A DNA stretch of 55,639 nt from Halobacteriales archaeon QS_4_69_34. Its GTDB lineage: Archaea > Halobacteriota > Halobacteria > Halobacteriales > Halococcaceae. Shown piece after piece: positions 1-8,288 of the stretch. The DNA is taken from contig PXRN01000024.1 in NCBI GenBank assembly GCA_003021045.1, forward strand, positions 73,681 through 129,319. The letters are read 5' to 3'. A program made the translations under genes and the position numbers. Position 1 is the first letter of the stretch; each line of letters starts with the position of its first letter. Below the pieces are notes generated by a model. It did no database searches. It saw only the letters and a list, made by a program, of their open reading frames with translations, and was not told the DNA's origin.

Positions 1-890
1 GTCACCCCCGTGGCCTCCGGCGTGCCCGTCCCGTCGCTCGTGAGCACGTCGGTAACGAAGGCGTTGGGCCGGATCGTGACGTTGCCCGTCTCCATCGCCA
101 GCGGCACGAAGCTGACGTTGGTCGCCCGTTTGGCCTTCTCCTCGAACGGCGCGCCGATGGGGTGGGGATTGCCCGCGATGAACGCCGAGGCGAGCGTCGA
201 GCCCTCCACGTCGGGGTAGGTGAAATCGCCATCGTAGTCCGAGTCGACGAACAGCTTCTCGTCGGGCTGCTTGACGGCGTTTGGCTGGGGCCGCCAGCCC
301 GGCTCGGTGACGTTCTTCACGTCGAGCAGGTCCCAGCCGGTTTCGTCCGCGTCGGGGCGCTCGGCGCTCAGACAGCCCTGGAAGAACAGGTCCTCCTTGG
401 CCGTCACCGGCGCGGGCGCGACCTCGACGAGCTCCTCGACCTCCTCGTAGTAGGGGATCAGGTCGGCGTAGGAGACCTCGTCGGGCCAGTGGGGCTGCTC
501 GTCGATGGCCGCGGGGAACGCCCGCGGGTGGTTGCCAGTGTAATGGAGGGTGGTGCCGCCGACGCCCGAACACTGGAGCAGCGCGCCGTCCTGGGGCTGC
601 TTGCGCAGCCAGAGGCCGCGCTCGTGGTCCGCGGGGCCAAAGAGGAGCTTGTCCGAGCTCATCTCCAGTTCGCGTGTCGTGAACTGCTCGTCGAGGAGCT
701 CGCCGCTGAGGTCGGCGGGGTCCGAACTCGACTCCGCGCCGGGCTCCTCGTGGGGCTCGGGCCAGTTCTCGTTGCCGTGGAACGGTCCCGCTTCGAGGAC
801 CAGCACGTCCAGTCCCGCCGCGCCGAGCTTCCACGCCGCGACCGGCCCGTCCCCGCCCGCGCCGACGATCACGACGTCGTGGTCGGCCAC
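1..890 (-). CDS. GMC-type FAD oxidoreductase, large subunit (C-terminus cut by window edge)
   Basis: The gene starts at GTG 890, two bases after the stop of the upstream small-subunit gene, and runs off the left edge after about 296 codons. The N-terminus has an FAD-binding beta-alpha-beta fold with a GAGGDG glycine motif at about residues 11-16, then LVLEAGPF and a VGGTTLHY segment as in GMC oxidoreductases. It has no signal peptide, so it is probably exported together with its Tat-bearing partner, as known for gluconate 2-dehydrogenase-type complexes. It is a paralogue of the oxidoreductase at 8289-10283; bases 1-98 match that gene (9063-9160) exactly on the opposite strand. Whether it carries a C-terminal dockerin cannot be seen. 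The substrate is unknown; a sugar or alcohol is likely from the family. Confidence 0.9.
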   Translation of the reverse strand, partial: MADHDVVIVGAGGDGPVAAWKLGAAGLDVLVLEAGPFHGNENWPEPHEEPGAESSSDPADLSGELLDEQFTTRELEMSSDKLLFGPADHERGLWLRKQPQDGALLQCSGVGGTTLHYTGNHPRAFPAAIDEQPHWPDEVSYADLIPYYEEVEELVEVAPAPVTAKEDLFFQGCLSAERPDADETGWDLLDVKNVTEPGWRPQPNAVKQPDEKLFVDSDYDGDFTYPDVEGSTLASAFIAGNPHPIGAPFEEKAKRATNVSFVPLAMETGNVTIRPNAFVTDVLTSDGTGTPEATGV

Positions 891-891
891 C

Positions 892-2058
892 TCAGCTCAC
901 CCCCGAGAGGCCGTCGTCGGCCTCGGCCGTCCCGTCGGTGCCGGCGTCGAGGAGGCCGCCACCACCGCCACCGCTATCGCCGTCGGACTCGGGGAACGGC
1001 TCGGTGTAGTCGCTCGTGTCGTACTCGTTGTCCTCGAAGCGACCCGGCTGACGCGAGAGTGCAAGCGAGACGACCCGGGGACCGCGCTCTTTGAACAGCG
1101 CCTGGACGTCGACGACGTTCACCTCGCCGTCGCCCGTCGGCGGATCGCCGAAATCGAAGGCCCGCGGGTTGCTCTGCACTACCGACTCCTCGCGGTTGGC
1201 GAACAGCGCCTGGACGTCGACGACGTCCACCTCGCCGTCGCCGTCGACGTCCTCACACCGGCCGTCGTCGTCGGGGTCTCTCGGTGGAGCATCGCCCACG
1301 ATCGGCTTCGAGGCGGGCGGCCCGCCGAGTGGACCGTCGTGTGAGGCGACGTAGCCCCGGAGTGCGGCGTAGCCCTTCGCCGGCCCCGGGTAGTCGGTCT
1401 GGGACCAGCTCTGGACCTCGCCGGTGAACTCCCGTTCGCTCGGCGGCGCGGTGTAGTCGACGTAGCCGTTCCACTCGGAGTAATAGAGCACCTCCGCGAA
1501 CGCGACGACGAGCTGTACGACGAGCCCCCCGTCACCCTCCGCGAACGGGAACGGGCTCGGGAATCCCGTCGTCCCGAGCTCCTTGTCGTCGAGCAGCGCC
1601 ATCGCCCGGACCCGGTCCATCGGCGCGAGCTTCGTGAACGGGCCGCCCTCGGGATACCGGGTCGGGTCGGGCGGCTGCTCGTTCTCGTTGCGCGCGAGCA
1701 GCTCGCTCGCCGCCTCGTCGAGCAGATCGGCGACCGGTTCCGCGAGCCGGAGGTTCTCGCCGCCCTGCCCGTCGGGATCGTAGGTGAACAGGTCGTTGAC
1801 GTAGGTGACGAAGAAGTCGCCGAGCTCGATCCCCGGCGCGCCGGGGACGTGCTCCGCACCGAGTTCGTCGCCGAGCCCGGGCGTTCGGGGGACGATCGTC
1901 GCCGCGACCGCCGCGAACGTCGCTTGGGTCTGCGGGTCGGTCTCGGCGGCGGCCGCCGCGACGTCGCTCGCCGAGGCCGCCGAGGGTATCGCCCCGACGA
2001 TGCTGGCCCCGGCGAGGCCCCGCAGTACGGTCCGGCGCTCGGCGTCGAGGTCGGTCAT
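892..2058 (-). CDS. Tat-exported gluconate 2-dehydrogenase subunit 3-like protein with C-terminal dockerin
   Basis: The 388-residue protein begins with a Tat signal (RRTVLRG at about residues 8-14, then a hydrophobic Ala-rich stretch). Residues about 45-230 resemble the small subunit (Gluconate_2-dh3 family) that partners GMC oxidoreductases. Residues about 258-325 hold two 12-residue calcium loops of dockerin type, DVDGDGEVDVVD and a second TGDGEVNVVD-like loop, each followed by VQALF. A Gly/Asp-rich tail of about 60 residues follows. The start at ATG 2058 was chosen because a TATA box lies 27 bp upstream and the Tat motif then sits at the N-terminus; an ATG at 2100 is in frame but less likely. 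It lies just upstream of the GMC gene ending the pair. In the second pair (7385-10283) the dockerin sits on the large subunit instead. Confidence 0.88.
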   Translation of the reverse strand: MTDLDAERRTVLRGLAGASIVGAIPSAASASDVAAAAAETDPQTQATFAAVAATIVPRTPGLGDELGAEHVPGAPGIELGDFFVTYVNDLFTYDPDGQGGENLRLAEPVADLLDEAASELLARNENEQPPDPTRYPEGGPFTKLAPMDRVRAMALLDDKELGTTGFPSPFPFAEGDGGLVVQLVVAFAEVLYYSEWNGYVDYTAPPSEREFTGEVQSWSQTDYPGPAKGYAALRGYVASHDGPLGGPPASKPIVGDAPPRDPDDDGRCEDVDGDGEVDVVDVQALFANREESVVQSNPRAFDFGDPPTGDGEVNVVDVQALFKERGPRVVSLALSRQPGRFEDNEYDTSDYTEPFPESDGDSGGGGGGLLDAGTDGTAEADDGLSGVS

Positions 2059-2081
2059 ACCCCCCCCATGGGGACTCGCAG

Positions 2082-2088
2082 ATATACG
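2082..2088 (-). promoter_or_regulatory. TATA-like promoter element of the small-subunit gene
   Basis: On the minus strand the sequence reads CGTATATC centred about 27 bp upstream of ATG 2058. This spacing is typical of haloarchaeal leaderless promoters and supports that start. Confidence 0.55.
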
Positions 2089-2195
2089 TCTTTGGGACAC
2101 TCATGCGAGAGAACAGGTAGGGCGTTCAGAACGGTTCAAACCGTCACTATCGTTAACGAGGGTTTTTGTTTCCGGATAACGATACCGGTTCACAG

Positions 2196-4523
2196 ATGCT
2201 CGATAGCTCTGATTTCGATCGGCGGACGATGCTCCAGGGAACGGGTGCGCTCGCGACGCTCTCGATACTCGGGCGGGGCGTCAGCGAGGTCGCAGCCACA
2301 CAGGAGTATCAGATCGGCGACGGTCCCGCGACCGAGGTGCCCGAGGGGGCACGGACGGTCGCGGCCGGCCTCGAAGCGTTCGTGACGAAGTGGAACGCGG
2401 GCGTGGGAGTCGTGATCGCCGCGACCCGCTTCGGGCGCTTTCTCGTCAACCGCACGTTCAACTGTACGGTGTCCGACACGGGCGAGAACTACGTGCTCAG
2501 CCTCCCGCCCGAGGGCGCGGCGGTCGAGACCGGGCGCGACCCGAGCGCGAACGCCCACCTCGTGCTCGACACCGCGGACTGGGAGGCGGTGCTCTACGGC
2601 GATTATACGGGACTTGCGCCCGTTGTCGGCGGGGAGGCCTTCCCGGCTCACGACGAGGCGAACAAGGAGGTTCTCCTGTTGCTCGTCATGTACGTCTTTG
2701 CTAACCTGCCGGCGGGCGCGAGCAACGATCCCGAGCTCCTGATCGGGACGATCGCGGGCGCGGTCCAGCGCGGCGGTGTCCCCGAATGCGAGGGCGCGCC
2801 GCCCGCCCTCGAAAACGCCGAGGAAGTCCGGAACAACCCCGAGGGCCGTCTCGAACAGCGGTTCGCCGGGACGAACGACGCACCCGACGTCACCCGCCGG
2901 CTCGCCGAGTGGGTCTCGGGACTGGAGTACGACGACATCCCCGAGGGCGAGATCGAAACGGCGAAGGCTCAGTTGAAGAGCATCGTGGGGACCCTGTACA
3001 CCGGCTCGACGACCGATCCGGGCGCGACGTTCGCGGGCGCGATGGGCGAACTCGGGAACGCGGGCGAGTCGACGGTGGTCGGCGCCGATAGCTACGACGC
3101 GTCGGCGGCCGACGCGGCGCTCGTCAACTCGTTTCTCGGCCAGTGTCTGGAGTGGGACGACTTCACCTACCTCGCCCACTCGGGAGCCTCGATCGTCCCG
3201 GCGGCGCTGGCCGCCGCGGAGGCCGGCGGCGCGAGCGGCGAGGAGCTCCTCGCTGCTATCGTCGCGGGCAACGAGATCATCGCCCGGGTGAGCGACTTCC
3301 TGACCGACGTGGTGCGGGCGGGGCAGGCGCTCGCGGTCCACCAGACGGAACTGCCGTTCGTCGCGGGCAAGGCGCTCGGGCTCGGCGCGGCGGAGCTACA
3401 GGACGCCGCCGGAATCGCCGCCACTCAGCCCCAGACCACCTCGATCCCGGCGTGGACCGCGCCGGCAAAGGGGATGGTGACCGGCCAGCCCGCCCACACC
3501 TCCGTCCGGGCTGCCCAACTCGCGGGCGCGGGCCTCGTCGGCCGCCGGGACCTCTTGGAGAATCCGCTGGGGTACTTCTATGCGGTCGCGGACATCCGCA
3601 CGCCCGCCGAGCTCGAAACCGCGGTCTCGGGACTCGGCGAGAACTGGCGCTTCGCCGAGCAGTACTTCAACAAGCGCTACCCCACCAATGGCTTCCACCT
3701 CACCTCGGTGACGGCCGCGCTGAACGTGCGGGAGAAGCTCGTCGAGGCAGGCGTGGACCCGAGCGACCCCAGCCGGATCGACTCGGTGACGATCCGCGTG
3801 CCCCTCGTGACGGCCGCGACCGGGACGATGTTCAGCAGGGGGAACTCCGACTACATCTACGAGAAGATCCTCGACGACGACCGGCCCGACTGGACGTACA
3901 TCGCGCTGCTGTACGACTCGACCTATCCGGTGCTGGCGTCACTGCTCGACGGCGAGCTCACCGCGGCCCAGTACCGCGAGGATCGGATCGGCAGCGACGC
4001 CATTCGGACCCTCTATGGCAAAAGCGAGGCGGTGCCCGACCTCTCGAACGGTATCTTCGGCGCGAAGGTGGTCGTCGAGGCCGACGGCCGGGAGTTCTCC
4101 TCGTTCGTCAGCTGCATCGAGTCGGTCGACGCCGACGAGAAGTTCCGGACCACGGCCGACGGGGTCCTCTCGAGCAGCGAGATCGAGACGGTGCTCGGGG
4201 CGATCGACGACCTCGAATCGTTCGAGGACGTGAACGAGTTCGCCGCGCTGCTCGAACCCTCGGGGTCGGGCGGCGGGAGCGACGGCTGTGGCACGCCCGG
4301 TCCGGACGTGACCGGCGACGGCGCACCCGCGAGAGACCCCGACTGCGACGGGCTGTACGAGGACGTCAACGGCGACGGTCGGACGGGCGTCGTCGACGCC
4401 CAGGCGCTGTTCGCCCACCGCGAGGAGTCGGTAGTGCGGAGCAATCCCGGCGCGTTCGATTTCAGCGGCGACAGTAGGGTAGACGTCGTCGACGTCCAGG
4501 CGCTGTTCACGGAGGTCAGCTAG
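2196..4523 (+). CDS. Tat-exported SCP2-like/MmgE-PrpD fusion with C-terminal dockerin
   Basis: The 775-residue protein starts at ATG 2196, giving a Tat signal (FDRRTMLQGTGALATL). Residues about 45-165 look like an SCP2/sterol-carrier fold (ANAHLVLDTADWEAVLYGDYTG followed by hydrophobic helices); this is inference from pattern only. Residues about 230-690 match the MmgE/PrpD family (2-methylcitrate dehydratase and cis-aconitate decarboxylase relatives), with segments such as CLEWDDFTYLAHSGASIVPAALAAAE and KRYPTNGFH. Residues about 696-775 are a two-loop dockerin. MmgE/PrpD enzymes are normally cytoplasmic, so Tat export plus a dockerin is odd. The gene opens a five-gene run; the next gene starts 3 bp after its stop. 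About 146 bp of its dockerin DNA are nearly identical to the dockerin at 10038-10183. The substrate is unknown. Confidence 0.88.
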   Translation: MLDSSDFDRRTMLQGTGALATLSILGRGVSEVAATQEYQIGDGPATEVPEGARTVAAGLEAFVTKWNAGVGVVIAATRFGRFLVNRTFNCTVSDTGENYVLSLPPEGAAVETGRDPSANAHLVLDTADWEAVLYGDYTGLAPVVGGEAFPAHDEANKEVLLLLVMYVFANLPAGASNDPELLIGTIAGAVQRGGVPECEGAPPALENAEEVRNNPEGRLEQRFAGTNDAPDVTRRLAEWVSGLEYDDIPEGEIETAKAQLKSIVGTLYTGSTTDPGATFAGAMGELGNAGESTVVGADSYDASAADAALVNSFLGQCLEWDDFTYLAHSGASIVPAALAAAEAGGASGEELLAAIVAGNEIIARVSDFLTDVVRAGQALAVHQTELPFVAGKALGLGAAELQDAAGIAATQPQTTSIPAWTAPAKGMVTGQPAHTSVRAAQLAGAGLVGRRDLLENPLGYFYAVADIRTPAELETAVSGLGENWRFAEQYFNKRYPTNGFHLTSVTAALNVREKLVEAGVDPSDPSRIDSVTIRVPLVTAATGTMFSRGNSDYIYEKILDDDRPDWTYIALLYDSTYPVLASLLDGELTAAQYREDRIGSDAIRTLYGKSEAVPDLSNGIFGAKVVVEADGREFSSFVSCIESVDADEKFRTTADGVLSSSEIETVLGAIDDLESFEDVNEFAALLEPSGSGGGSDGCGTPGPDVTGDGAPARDPDCDGLYEDVNGDGRTGVVDAQALFAHREESVVRSNPGAFDFSGDSRVDVVDVQALFTEVS

Positions 4524-4526
4524 ATC

Positions 4527-7343
4527 ATGAACGGAGCCGACGATCCACGAGCCGACGAGCACAGCCGGAGCGACAGCGGAGAGCACAATCGCGGCGACGG
4601 CGAGAACCGAACCCCGGATCACACGGGCCCGAACCGGCGAACCCTGCTCAAGGCGCTCGGCGTCGCGGGCATCGGGGCAGGGCCGCTCGTGGGCGTCGCC
4701 AGCGGGGCCGGCACGACGGACGAGACGGCCGCCGACATCGGCGGCCCGACCGCCGGCACGGCGGCCACCCTCGCGGCGGCCTCGGGCCCCCTCGATCGAG
4801 CGACTGCCGAGGCGGACTTCTCCGTGGGTCCCGTCGCTGGCCGCGAGACCGAGTGCTTCCGGCCCGATCAGGGCTTCGAGCTCTACGGTCCGACCGACAT
4901 CAACGCCCAGTCGGGCAATCAGGGGCTGTCGGTCGGGCTCAGCGACGCGGGAACGGTCACGGTCTTCCGGTGGCCTCGTCCCTCCTTCTACGACCAGATC
5001 AAGTACTTCACGCTCGGACGCGACGCCGACGGGGACATCCAGACGTACCCGAACGTGGGCGCGTTTCTCGGGCTCGCCGTCGAAACCGACGGCTCAGTCG
5101 AGCTGCCGGGCGGCGGGAGCACGGACGCGACTGGTGGGACCACGACGACGTGGCTGCGCGACTGGGCGTCCGAGCAACGGTACGGCCACGACCTCGCGGA
5201 CGACGTGGTGACGAGCTACCGCAGCGACGAGCTCGGGCTCTCCGTGGTCGTGACGGACGTGGTGGCCCGCGAGAAGGACGCGCTCGTCCGGCGGGTACAC
5301 GTCGAGCGCGACGCCGACTCGCCGGTGACGGGGGGGAAGCTCGTCGCCTTCGAGAACTTCAACCTCGTGGTCTCGAAGCACCCCCAGTACCCCACGCAGG
5401 ACTGGTGCGAGGAGTCGAAGAACACCGACCGGGCGCGCTACGACGGCGCGCTCGACGCCGTGATCCACACGAAGTCGGGCGTCGACGAGTCCACGGGCGA
5501 GCCCCGGAGCGTCGCGGTGGCGATGGGCCTCGGCTCGGCGAGCGACGCTCACCAGGTCGGCGGCGACGCCTACGAGCCGGCCGCCACGCCCGCCGGCGAA
5601 GGGGGACCGACCCAGGACGCCTACGACGACGCGGCCGACGGCGAACTGCGTGGCAACGACCTCTTCGAGGGCCAGACCACCGGCGCGCTCTCGGTTCCCC
5701 TCGGCTTCGAGGGCGACTCGGCGACCGAGCACGTCGTGTTCGCCGCGAGCGAGGACGCGGCCGGCGCGGGAACGATCCTCGACGGGACCCGCGAGCGCCT
5801 CGATTCCGGCGGCTTCGAGGCGATCAACGAGGCGAAGCGGGCGTGGTTCGACGAGCTGCTCGCCGACGCGCCGCTGCCGAACACCGACGACGAGAGCATC
5901 ACGAAACTCGCAAAGCGCGCGCTCGTGACGCTCGTGACCGACTACGACCCGTCGAACGGGGCGATCGTGGCCTCGATCGCCACTCAGAGTCCCTACGGCG
6001 AGGACTGGCCCCGCGACGGTGCGTACTTCAACTACGCGCTCGACCTCATAGGGCTGCACGACTGGGTCGGCAAACGCGGCCGATGGTACGCCGACATCCA
6101 GCAGACTGCGACGGACCCGCGCCCGAGCCACCCCAATACCCCGCCGGGCAACTGGGTGATGAACTACTACGGCGACGGGATCGCCGGCGGCCCGATCCCC
6201 TACGAGATCGACGAGACCGGCTACGGGATCTGGACGATGTGGGACCACTACGCCGTCACCGGCGAGAAAGGATATCTCGAAGGCGTCTACCCCGCGATCC
6301 GGCGCGCAGCGGACTACCTCGTCGAGTGCAAAGACCCCGATTCCGGGCTGCAGTGCCGGGCTTTCGAGGACGACCACTTCACACAGCTCACACAGACGAT
6401 CGTCGGCGCGTCGACGGTGTGGTTGGGACTGAAATCCGCGAAGAAGGCGGCCCGCGTGCTCGGTCACGACGCCGACGCCGACCGCTACGAAGCCCGTCAG
6501 CACGAACTCGGCCGGGCCATCGACGAGCACCTCTACGACCGCCAGGACGGGGACGGCGGCGAGGGCGCATACGGGACCAGAGAGGACAGGGCCTTTCGCT
6601 TTGCGATGTCGGAGGTCGTCTGGCCGGTTTGTTTCACCCCCTACACCGATCCCGAGACGGACGAACTCATGGATCGACCACAGGTGGACAACCCCCTCGA
6701 TCATCCACGCATCCAGTCGCACCTGACCACCGATTACCACGAGGCGGCCACGGCCTTCGCTGAGCCGGAGGCGGGCAACCGCGACGCGGGGCTCTACCAA
6801 GCGAAGGCACTGATCCCGCTGGCGAAAGCGCGCCGCAGCGGGGACCCGGGAAGTCTGGCGCAGGTGCGCGAGGGAGTCGAGTGGATCGCAAAGCGTCACG
6901 CCACGCCGGATACACACGTCATGGGCGAGGTCTGGAAGGTCTTCGAGGAGAACGGCGAGCGGGAGGTGCGCTCGATCGTCTCCCAGCCTCACGCGTGGGA
7001 ACAGGTGCTGTTCTACCTCGCCAGCCTCGAAGCCTACCCCCCGGCGGGCGTCGACTTCGAGTCCCGGACCTGCGGGAGCGTTCTCGAAGCGCTGCGCGAG
7101 GGCGCGTGCAGGGGGCCGCCGGTCGACGTGACCGGCAACGGCGAGCCCCCCACGGACCCCGACGGCGACTGCGAGTACGAGGACGTCGACGGCGACGGCC
7201 AGACGGACGTCGTCGACGTCCAGGCGCTGTTCGCCAACCGCGAGGATCGAGCGATGCACGAGCACGCCGCGGCGTTCGACTTCAACGACGACGGCCGCCT
7301 CGACGTGGTCGACGTCCAGAAGCTGTTCACGGAGGTGAGCTGA
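4527..7343 (+). CDS. Tat-exported glucoamylase-like glycoside hydrolase with dockerin
   Basis: The 938-residue protein has a long charged N-terminus, then a Tat signal (NRRTLLKALG at about residues 36-45). Residues about 90-430 look like an N-terminal beta-sandwich. Residues about 450-850 look like the (alpha/alpha)6 barrel of GH15-type glucoamylases, with GEDWPRDGAYF near residue 493 and WTMWDHYAVTGEKGYLE further on. Residues about 864-938 are a dockerin with loops DVDGDGQTDVVD and DFNDDGRLDVVD. It starts 3 bp after the PrpD-like gene, so they are probably co-transcribed. It likely hydrolyses an alpha-glucan or related glycan outside the cell; the exact specificity cannot be read. The family assignment is fairly sure, the reaction less so. 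Confidence 0.87.
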   Translation: MNGADDPRADEHSRSDSGEHNRGDGENRTPDHTGPNRRTLLKALGVAGIGAGPLVGVASGAGTTDETAADIGGPTAGTAATLAAASGPLDRATAEADFSVGPVAGRETECFRPDQGFELYGPTDINAQSGNQGLSVGLSDAGTVTVFRWPRPSFYDQIKYFTLGRDADGDIQTYPNVGAFLGLAVETDGSVELPGGGSTDATGGTTTTWLRDWASEQRYGHDLADDVVTSYRSDELGLSVVVTDVVAREKDALVRRVHVERDADSPVTGGKLVAFENFNLVVSKHPQYPTQDWCEESKNTDRARYDGALDAVIHTKSGVDESTGEPRSVAVAMGLGSASDAHQVGGDAYEPAATPAGEGGPTQDAYDDAADGELRGNDLFEGQTTGALSVPLGFEGDSATEHVVFAASEDAAGAGTILDGTRERLDSGGFEAINEAKRAWFDELLADAPLPNTDDESITKLAKRALVTLVTDYDPSNGAIVASIATQSPYGEDWPRDGAYFNYALDLIGLHDWVGKRGRWYADIQQTATDPRPSHPNTPPGNWVMNYYGDGIAGGPIPYEIDETGYGIWTMWDHYAVTGEKGYLEGVYPAIRRAADYLVECKDPDSGLQCRAFEDDHFTQLTQTIVGASTVWLGLKSAKKAARVLGHDADADRYEARQHELGRAIDEHLYDRQDGDGGEGAYGTREDRAFRFAMSEVVWPVCFTPYTDPETDELMDRPQVDNPLDHPRIQSHLTTDYHEAATAFAEPEAGNRDAGLYQAKALIPLAKARRSGDPGSLAQVREGVEWIAKRHATPDTHVMGEVWKVFEENGEREVRSIVSQPHAWEQVLFYLASLEAYPPAGVDFESRTCGSVLEALREGACRGPPVDVTGNGEPPTDPDGDCEYEDVDGDGQTDVVDVQALFANREDRAMHEHAAAFDFNDDGRLDVVDVQKLFTEVS

Positions 7344-7384
7344 GCGACCGAACCGGAGCACGGACGATCGAACCCGGACCACCG

Positions 7385-8266
7385 ATGATCCACCCACCGA
7401 TGTCCCATCCCGAACACACGGCCGACACGCCCGACGACCGTACTGGCGTGTGCGACGACCGCGCCGACGAGCACCGGACGACCGACCTGCGTCGCCGGAC
7501 CGTGCTCCGGGGACTGGTCGGCGCGGGCGGGCTCGCGGCGCTCCCCGAGGGCGTGGCTGCCCAAGCGGGCGACGGCCCGCTCGGGAGCGGATCGGAGGGC
7601 GCGGGCGAGGCCGACCCGCACACGGTGGCGACCTTCCGGGCACTGGTCGACGCGCTCGTGCCCGAGACACCCGACGTCGCCGCCGAGCGGGGCGGCGAAC
7701 ACGAGCCCGGCGGGCTCGCAATCGAGCTCGAACGGTTTCTGATGTACTCGTTCAACAGCTTCGTGCCGGTCGAGCCGGGTGGGCCGGAAGACACCGGTGG
7801 GACGCTCCGCGCCGCCGAGACGTTCGCCGGGGCGCTCGACGAGGCCGCGAGCGAACTGCTCGCTCGCGGCGAGAACGAGGACGCCCCCACCACGACGCGC
7901 TTTTCGGCGGGCGGAACGTTCGCCGCGCTCTCCCGTGACGACCGGCTCCGCGCGGTCGAACTGCTCGCGGCGAAGGAGGTCCCCCTGGAGCCGCCGACCG
8001 GGGAGGAGAGCCTCGCCGACCGGATCGTCGACTACGAGGGGTTCGTACAGTACCAGGTGACGGGCATGAACCTCGTCGCCATGTTGGGCTATTACTCCGA
8101 GTGGGCGGGCTACGGCGAGACGAAGACCGACTGTCCGACCGACCGGGTCTTCGAGGGCGTCGAGGCGGTCCAGAGCTTCGAGCAGACCGACTATCCGGGC
8201 CCGGCGCGGGGGTACGCGGACCTCCGTGGCTACGAGGTCCAGCAGTTCGTGGAGGACGAGTACTGA
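7385..8266 (+). CDS. Tat-exported gluconate 2-dehydrogenase subunit 3-like protein (no dockerin)
   Basis: The protein is about 293 residues from ATG 7385; an in-frame ATG at 7400 is an equally possible start. A Tat signal (LRRRTVLRGLVGAGG) is followed by a small-subunit domain like that of the gene at 892-2058: shared segments include a DEAASELLAR block, YYSEW and QTDYPGPARGYADLRGY. Unlike that paralogue it ends without a dockerin. It lies 41 bp after the glycoside hydrolase and 22 bp before the GMC oxidoreductase, which lacks its own signal, so it probably carries the large subunit through the Tat pathway. Confidence 0.85.
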   Translation: MIHPPMSHPEHTADTPDDRTGVCDDRADEHRTTDLRRRTVLRGLVGAGGLAALPEGVAAQAGDGPLGSGSEGAGEADPHTVATFRALVDALVPETPDVAAERGGEHEPGGLAIELERFLMYSFNSFVPVEPGGPEDTGGTLRAAETFAGALDEAASELLARGENEDAPTTTRFSAGGTFAALSRDDRLRAVELLAAKEVPLEPPTGEESLADRIVDYEGFVQYQVTGMNLVAMLGYYSEWAGYGETKTDCPTDRVFEGVEAVQSFEQTDYPGPARGYADLRGYEVQQFVEDEY

Positions 8267-8288
8267 TGGACACCACGGAGGGACGCTG

